DNA from: an uncultured Bacilli bacterium
Lineage (GTDB): Bacteria; Bacillota_I; Bacilli_A; RF39; UBA660
Assembly: GCA_947624705.1 (NCBI GenBank)
Contig: CANQLL010000006.1
Coordinates: forward strand, 1-37,995
Length of the DNA stretch: 37,995 nt
Direction of reading: 5' to 3'
The notes under the pieces are model-generated. The model was given only the letters and a program-made list of their open reading frames with translations. It was not told where the DNA came from and searched no databases. Below, piece by piece: positions 33,806 through 37,995 of the stretch (position 1 is its first letter; every line of letters begins with the position of its first letter). A program made the translations under genes and the position numbers.

Positions 33806-34825
33806 TTATTTATTTTCTATTTCTTTAGTTTCCATTATCAATTTATCAAAATCAGAAACATAATTTTTATCTTGAATAACTTTATATTTTTCGTATTCAT
33901 CTTCCGCTTTAGTAATTGCTTGTTTATGAGAAACTTTTCCTTTATGATTTAATATATCATAGTGAAATATTTTTAAAGCATTATCGACTTCTTTTTCCCA
34001 ATCACGCATGTACATCGGAATATTTCTCTCAGCATTATTTTCGGCAATATCTAAAAATAGGTTTACTAAATTATTTAAATTTTTAATTTCTTTTTCATCT
34101 AAATAATTCTTAGCAATACTAATATCAGATTTCAAAATTTTACCACTAGGTGATTTTTCCCAAGTAGTAAGGCCCATGTTTTTCTTTTGTGAATCGACAC
34201 GATCATAAACTATCTCCGCTGCCGTGTGTCCCGTTACAGCAAAGTGAAATTTATTTTGAATTGTTTTATAAAATGTTACTGCCGTTTCACTATCTTTATC
34301 ATAATCAATCGAACATTCAGCAAAAATATCTGTAATTTTTTGATAAAACATTCTTTCACTAGTTCGGATTAATTTTATTCTTTCCAGTAATCTTTGAAAA
34401 TATTCTTGATCTAACTTATTTGCCTTCATAAATCTATCATCGTTTAAAGCAAAACCTTGAATCATATAATCTTTAATTATTTTATTAGCCCAAGTTCTAA
34501 ATTTAATAGCTTTTTTTGAATTTACTCTAAATCCTATTGATATAATCATATCAAGATTATAATATTTAGTGTTATATGTTTGATTCCCTGAATTACCCAC
34601 ATGTGCAATTTTTGCACATGTGTTATTTTCGTTTAATTCATCTTCTTTATAAATATTGTTAATATGTCTAACAATACCACTTCTATCAATGTTAAATAAA
34701 GTTGACAACGCCTCAGCATTTAACCATACATCTTCATTTTTAAGTAATACTTCAACTTTTGTATTTCCTTCTTCATCGTTATAAAATATAATATTTTTTT
34801 CACTGCCAATTAACTTATCTTTCAC
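33806..34825 (-). CDS. rhuM: RhuM-family protein
   Basis: A 339-residue protein of the RhuM family, first described in a Salmonella pathogenicity island and widespread on mobile and defence islands. The N-terminal KilA/Bro-like DNA-binding part (VWLNAEALSTLFNIDRSGIVRHI, YYNLDMIISIGFRVNSKKAI, FRTWANKIIKDYMIQGFA) is complete. The C-terminal half contains FHFAVTGHTAAEIVYDRVDS, typical of the longer family members. The start is GTG at 34825 after AAAGGAGG. Molecular function is not established. A small gene follows in the same transcript. Confidence 0.88.
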   Translation of the reverse strand: MKDKLIGSEKNIIFYNDEEGNTKVEVLLKNEDVWLNAEALSTLFNIDRSGIVRHINNIYKEDELNENNTCAKIAHVGNSGNQTYNTKYYNLDMIISIGFRVNSKKAIKFRTWANKIIKDYMIQGFALNDDRFMKANKLDQEYFQRLLERIKLIRTSERMFYQKITDIFAECSIDYDKDSETAVTFYKTIQNKFHFAVTGHTAAEIVYDRVDSQKKNMGLTTWEKSPSGKILKSDISIAKNYLDEKEIKNLNNLVNLFLDIAENNAERNIPMYMRDWEKEVDNALKIFHYDILNHKGKVSHKQAITKAEDEYEKYKVIQDKNYVSDFDKLIMETKEIENK

Positions 34826-34889
34826 TTTAACCTCCTTTAAAATAATGTATTTTTATTTTTTTGTCACTTAATTTTAAATAATTTTTAAT

Positions 34890-35783
34890 TTAACTATTTA
34901 AGGCACCAGACATAATCCTATATTTAGATTCGTTATTCCATATTTGCATTAGTTCATCAAAATTTTTGTCAGGTTCTAACATTAAAATTGCTAATTTATC
35001 AAGTTCTTTATATTCATTTTCAGTCAATTGAAAATTCTTATCTTGTATATATTTCGGTAAATGCAAGAAAATTATTTCATTATTCATTAAAGAATGAAAA
35101 TCATAAAATAAAGCTCTCAAAGATGCTTTAAGTCCCAAGGTTGCAGGATCAGAGGCATAATATATTTCATTTGTTTGATATTTATTGTTTCTCATACCTA
35201 AATAAGCCTCAGCTCCAAATATAAATTTATCTCTTGGTATATCATTTAAATCAAAGCCCATATCATGATCTGGACAATGTTCATCTGCATCTACTAAGAC
35301 CCATCGATTTTTTTTATTATCAAAATATTCTGTAATCCAATGATCGTAAGCAACTCCATCATATTTTATATAAGGTGCAAAGCCACTTCTTACTCTTGCC
35401 GAATATCCTTTTGCCTTTAATGTAGCAGCAAGTAATATAGCTTCACCTCTGCAAGTAACATGTATCTTATCTTCGGCATTTCTATCTTTACTATAATTAC
35501 TATCTTTTCTCAACAATTCACTAATCATACTAATTGCAGTTGGAAATAAATCATCTTCATAGTCTAATCTTGTAACAGGTACTTTTGTCATATCTCCCCA
35601 AAAACATTTTTCTTGTTTTCTTATATCTGGATTATCAAAAGCAACAGGATGAATTATTTGCATTCTTTGTAAAACACATAATTCATCAATATCATCCGTT
35701 AAATTTTTACAAAAGTCTTTATAAAGTCCTAAGTCGGTATATAAACTTGTCTGTTTGTAGAAATCTATTATTCTCTTTTCCAT
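34890..35783 (-). CDS. Transglutaminase-like (papain-fold) protein, cytoplasmic
   Basis: A 297-residue protein without a signal peptide; the start is ATG 35783, directly after the nitroreductase stop, rather than an in-frame TTG upstream. The triad is visible: Cys111 (VTCRGEAILLAATLKAKGY), His148 (AYDHWITEYFD) and Asp165 (WVLVDADEH). Many cytoplasmic members hydrolyse or form amide bonds on small peptides. It is the last gene of a tight unit with a nitroreductase and a C26 amidohydrolase, so a shared small-molecule pathway is plausible. Confidence 0.78.
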   Translation of the reverse strand: MEKRIIDFYKQTSLYTDLGLYKDFCKNLTDDIDELCVLQRMQIIHPVAFDNPDIRKQEKCFWGDMTKVPVTRLDYEDDLFPTAISMISELLRKDSNYSKDRNAEDKIHVTCRGEAILLAATLKAKGYSARVRSGFAPYIKYDGVAYDHWITEYFDNKKNRWVLVDADEHCPDHDMGFDLNDIPRDKFIFGAEAYLGMRNNKYQTNEIYYASDPATLGLKASLRALFYDFHSLMNNEIIFLHLPKYIQDKNFQLTENEYKELDKLAILMLEPDKNFDELMQIWNNESKYRIMSGALNS

Positions 35784-35784
35784 A

Positions 35785-36345
35785 TCAATACCACTCAATT
35801 ATATCTTTTAATTCTTTTCTAGGTCTTTGTTTAGGATTTTGATTCGGAACTCCTAATGATAATGCACAATTCAATTCTAAATCTTTATGCTCTAACATTT
35901 CTTCGACTTGTTTTGAAACATATACAATATCTCTAATCCATAAACTTCCTAATCCTAAATCCGTTGCTCTTAAACACATATTCTCTACACAAGCACCTAT
36001 AGATAGACTATCTCCAACAATCCAATTATTATCTTTTGGCCTAAATACTAAAATCAATATTGGTGCTTGTTTTATTACGTTTGCAGTTGGATTAACACTA
36101 CTTGCACAACCTAATTTTTTTCTTTCAATAGTATCATCATTATTAATTGTATAATCAATCATCATATCGGCTATTTTGTTTTTCATCTCCTCTTGAACTA
36201 TCACAAAATACCAAGGTTGTCTATTTTTAGCGGATGGAGCAAGTCTTCCGCAGTTCAATATATCTTCTACTATATCTTTTGAGATTGCATCTGTTTTAAA
36301 ATCTCTTATACTTCTTCTATTTTCTATTGCTTTTTTTGTTTCCAT
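35785..36345 (-). CDS. Nitroreductase-family flavoenzyme
   Basis: A 186-residue FMN-dependent NAD(P)H oxidoreductase. ENRRSIRDFK (7-16) is the FMN-phosphate site, APSAKNRQPWYFVIV the next FMN-binding segment, and CENMCLRATDLGLGSLWI the conserved helix-strand before the C-terminal arm. ALSLGVPNQNPKQRPRK closes the domain. Substrates in the family range from nitroaromatics to flavins and peptide-derived thiazolines. It lies 9 bases after the C26 gene and 1 base before the transglutaminase start, in one operon. Confidence 0.9.
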   Translation of the reverse strand: METKKAIENRRSIRDFKTDAISKDIVEDILNCGRLAPSAKNRQPWYFVIVQEEMKNKIADMMIDYTINNDDTIERKKLGCASSVNPTANVIKQAPILILVFRPKDNNWIVGDSLSIGACVENMCLRATDLGLGSLWIRDIVYVSKQVEEMLEHKDLELNCALSLGVPNQNPKQRPRKELKDIIEWY

Positions 36346-36354
36346 GCTTCCTCC

Positions 36355-37044
36355 CTATTTTTTACAAGCTTCAATAAAATTTTTAAATATATTATTCATA
36401 CTTTTATCTGTTTTATATAAACTTTCTGGATGAAACCTTACACCAACATAAAATGTTTTATCTTTGGATTCTAAAATATCTGCGTATCCATCTTCACAAA
36501 ATCCAACTTTATCTAATAGCGGACAATTTTCAATAGTTCTTTTATGCCTTGAATTTACTATAATTCTATCTTTTTTAACTATTTCATAAAATCTTGATGA
36601 ATTATCAATATGGACATCATGAACATACTTTTCGTTAGATTGATTATGCTTTTCTGGATTAGATATTCTGTAGGTTGTTCCATTTAGTCCTCTAACAATG
36701 CTATTTTGTCCTGCACATATACCCAAACATGGTATATCATTATCATAACAATATTTTGCTATAAATGGTTCAAAAGCCTCGTTTGTATTTCCTCCTTGTA
36801 AAATTATTCCATCACATAACTTTATTTGTTCAATTATATTCTCTTTATCAATTAAATCATTGTATTTTTGCCAATCATCACCTGCAGATTGCATTTGGTC
36901 ATTAGGCGATAATATGCCTATTGCTATTGCCCCATTATCAAATACTGCTTGTTTCACTTCATTTCTCATGCGTGAATCAACTCTTTCTAAGCTTTCATTA
37001 CCATCTTTATATTTTGATACAATTCCAATAACTGTTTTACTCAT
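36355..37044 (-). CDS. Class I glutamine amidotransferase-like hydrolase (peptidase C26)
   Basis: A 229-residue protein of the gamma-glutamyl hydrolase/PuuD group, which splits gamma-glutamyl amide bonds. The nucleophile elbow is PCLGICAGQN (Cys110) and the His/Glu pair is RFHPES (His205, Glu207). GIILQGGNTNEAFEP is the oxyanion region. Some residues differ from PuuD proper, so the substrate is uncertain. The ATG overlaps the stop region of a decayed acetyltransferase frame, suggesting an original acetyltransferase-C26-nitroreductase-transglutaminase operon. Confidence 0.85.
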   Translation of the reverse strand: MSKTVIGIVSKYKDGNESLERVDSRMRNEVKQAVFDNGAIAIGILSPNDQMQSAGDDWQKYNDLIDKENIIEQIKLCDGIILQGGNTNEAFEPFIAKYCYDNDIPCLGICAGQNSIVRGLNGTTYRISNPEKHNQSNEKYVHDVHIDNSSRFYEIVKKDRIIVNSRHKRTIENCPLLDKVGFCEDGYADILESKDKTFYVGVRFHPESLYKTDKSMNNIFKNFIEACKK

Positions 37045-37227
37045 CTATTTTCAGCTTCCTTAATAAATAGCTATAACGTTCATTATTTCCATATCGTATT
37101 AGTTTAAAATTATGGCTTTCATATATACCATTCAATTTTTGATTGGACTTAAACAATCTAATCTTAAAAATTTTTTTCCATCTCTTTTGGCTAACTCTTT
37201 GCATTTTAACACATAAATTGTAATTTT
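37037..37227 (-). pseudogene. Frameshifted C-terminal remnant of a GNAT acetyltransferase
   Basis: Two frames carry adjacent pieces of one GNAT C-terminus. The first reads CKELAKRDGKKFLRLDCLSP and stops at TGA (37132-37134). The second, one base over, reads NQKLNGIYESHNFKL and continues to YSYLLRKLKIDE with a TAA at 37037. LDC...N..L...YE..GF is the usual GNAT acetyl-CoA strand-helix end. A one-base indel between about 37132 and 37150 joins them. The N-terminal two thirds and the start codon are missing (an in-frame TAA lies at 37228). The stop overlaps the C26 start by 8 bases. Confidence 0.7.
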
Positions 37228-37260
37228 TTAATAAAATTATGACCTACAATATAATAGATT

Positions 37261-37995
37261 TTAGAAATTACTTAATAAATCAATTAATCTAGTATTCTTA
37301 TAAATACTTTCCCTGCCTACTTTTTCAAATTCTAAAAGTCCAGCATCAACCAAGCTATTTAAATATGTAGCTGCAGTTTGTCTTGTAACTCCACATCTAT
37401 CTTCAATATAATTGATTCTAGTATATACTTCAAAGAATAAAGAATCTAATAATTCATCAGAATATATTTTAGGTAATTTAGTCATAAATTCTTCTTTATA
37501 AGATTCCATCTCTCCTTGAATTAGTTTAATTAATTGTATAGTATTTTTAGATGTTTCTTCTATTCCTTTTAATATATAAATAATCCAATCTTCATAATTA
37601 TTATTTTCTCTAAATTCAGTAAATAATTTATAATATTGATCTTTATTCTTATTAATGTAATTACTTAAATATAAAATAGGACTATCTAAAAGATTATTTA
37701 ATACTAAATATAAAACATTTAATATTCTTCCAGTTCTTCCATTTCCATCATAAAATGGGTGAATAGATTCAAATTGATAATGAATTAAAGCCATTCTAAT
37801 TAATGGATCAACTTCATCATCAGTTTCATTAATATAATCTTCAAGATTTTTTAATAAATCTCTAATTTCTTTTTCTTCTTGTGGTGGAGTATAAATTACT
37901 TTTCCAGTTTTACTATTAACTAATTTAGTTCCAGGATTTTTTCTTACACCAGCTTTATTATGTTCAATCATTCCTTGAAGTTCTACTAAAACATT
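37261..37995 (-). CDS. Fic/DOC-family protein (5' end outside the window)
   Basis: The Fic core is present: HPFYDGNGRTGR, the HxFx(D/E)GNGRxxR motif that transfers AMP or another phospho-group to target hydroxyls, preceded by a flap-like region (GKVIYTPPQEE). A C-terminal winged helix (VTRQTAATYLNSLVDAGLLEF) is typical of Fic-HTH proteins that may control their own gene. The frame stays open to the last base (NVLVELQG before the first ATG), so the N-terminus, including any inhibitory helix, lies right of 37995. Whether it is a toxin, regulator or stand-alone AMP transferase is open. Confidence 0.88.
   Translation of the reverse strand, partial: NVLVELQGMIEHNKAGVRKNPGTKLVNSKTGKVIYTPPQEEKEIRDLLKNLEDYINETDDEVDPLIRMALIHYQFESIHPFYDGNGRTGRILNVLYLVLNNLLDSPILYLSNYINKNKDQYYKLFTEFRENNNYEDWIIYILKGIEETSKNTIQLIKLIQGEMESYKEEFMTKLPKIYSDELLDSLFFEVYTRINYIEDRCGVTRQTAATYLNSLVDAGLLEFEKVGRESIYKNTRLIDLLSNF

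Noticed and set aside
37037-37227. A continuous GNAT C-terminus in one frame
   Set aside because: Rechecking codon by codon showed that the motif halves lie in two frames; it is listed as a frameshifted remnant.
1-37995. tRNA or rRNA genes, CRISPR arrays, or Mycoplasma-type UGA coding
   Set aside because: No cloverleaf, rRNA or regular direct-repeat array was seen in any gap. prfB and TGA-terminated genes exclude UGA as tryptophan.

Overview
The window looks like chromosome from an uncultured, very AT-rich Firmicute, probably a gut Bacilli lineage of the RF39 / Erysipelotrichia / Tenericutes-like kind. The reasons are the strong A+T bias, near-perfect GGAGG-type ribosome sites, single-membrane cell-wall genes, and protein families typical of that group (YugP, DUF951, AbgT, DUF6020, HAD 'Swiss Army knife'). 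UGA is a stop here: prfB (RF2) is present with its autoregulatory UGA frameshift, and several genes end in TGA. This is therefore not a Mycoplasma-code genome. All long genes lie on the minus strand, so the window reads right to left. The parA-parB-mscS-DUF951-(abgT)-ychF run and tilS-ftsH resemble near-origin gene order in Bacillus-like genomes. The organism and origin statements are inference.

Layout in + coordinates. 1-5165 is accessory DNA. A peptidoglycan amidase gene has been split twice. Its first 17 codons are at 5116-5165 and its zinc-ligand core is at 462-701. A 4.4 kb element (about 700-5117) sits between them, with a large serine recombinase, a 50-codon ORF lacking a normal start, and an ABC exporter. 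The core is broken again at about 462 by a second element that carries tnpV and continues past the left edge. 5328-9349 holds a GH3 hexosaminidase and a three-gene ABC-2 export operon. 9577-14340 is a gltX-cysS-yugP housekeeping operon. 14401-17130 holds two proteins of unknown function.

17240-17565 holds a compact locus that reads as a type I toxin-antitoxin system: a 26-residue hydrophobic peptide on the minus strand and a convergent ~113-nt RNA on the plus strand, each with its own promoter. The predicted toxin mRNA can pair its 5' end with its 3' end over 27 of 28 positions. 17643-22936 is the ychF-abgT-DUF951-mscS-parB-parA operon.

22937-24850 is a second accessory patch: a decayed YafQ-type toxin, a ~90-nt structured repeat also present inside the mobile element, a MATE-like exporter and a 46-residue ORF. 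24856-33412 holds a cell-surface transglutaminase, ftsH, tilS, prfB, an ADP-ribosylglycohydrolase and a DUF6020 membrane protein. 33515-37995 is accessory again: rhuM with a small partner, a transglutaminase / nitroreductase / peptidase C26 operon headed by a frameshifted acetyltransferase remnant, and a Fic protein cut by the window end.

The most noteworthy items are the candidate type I toxin-antitoxin locus with long-range mRNA pairing, the double site-specific disruption of one amidase gene with reconstructable element ends, and the two-copy structured repeat, one copy of which has promoter and terminator signals.
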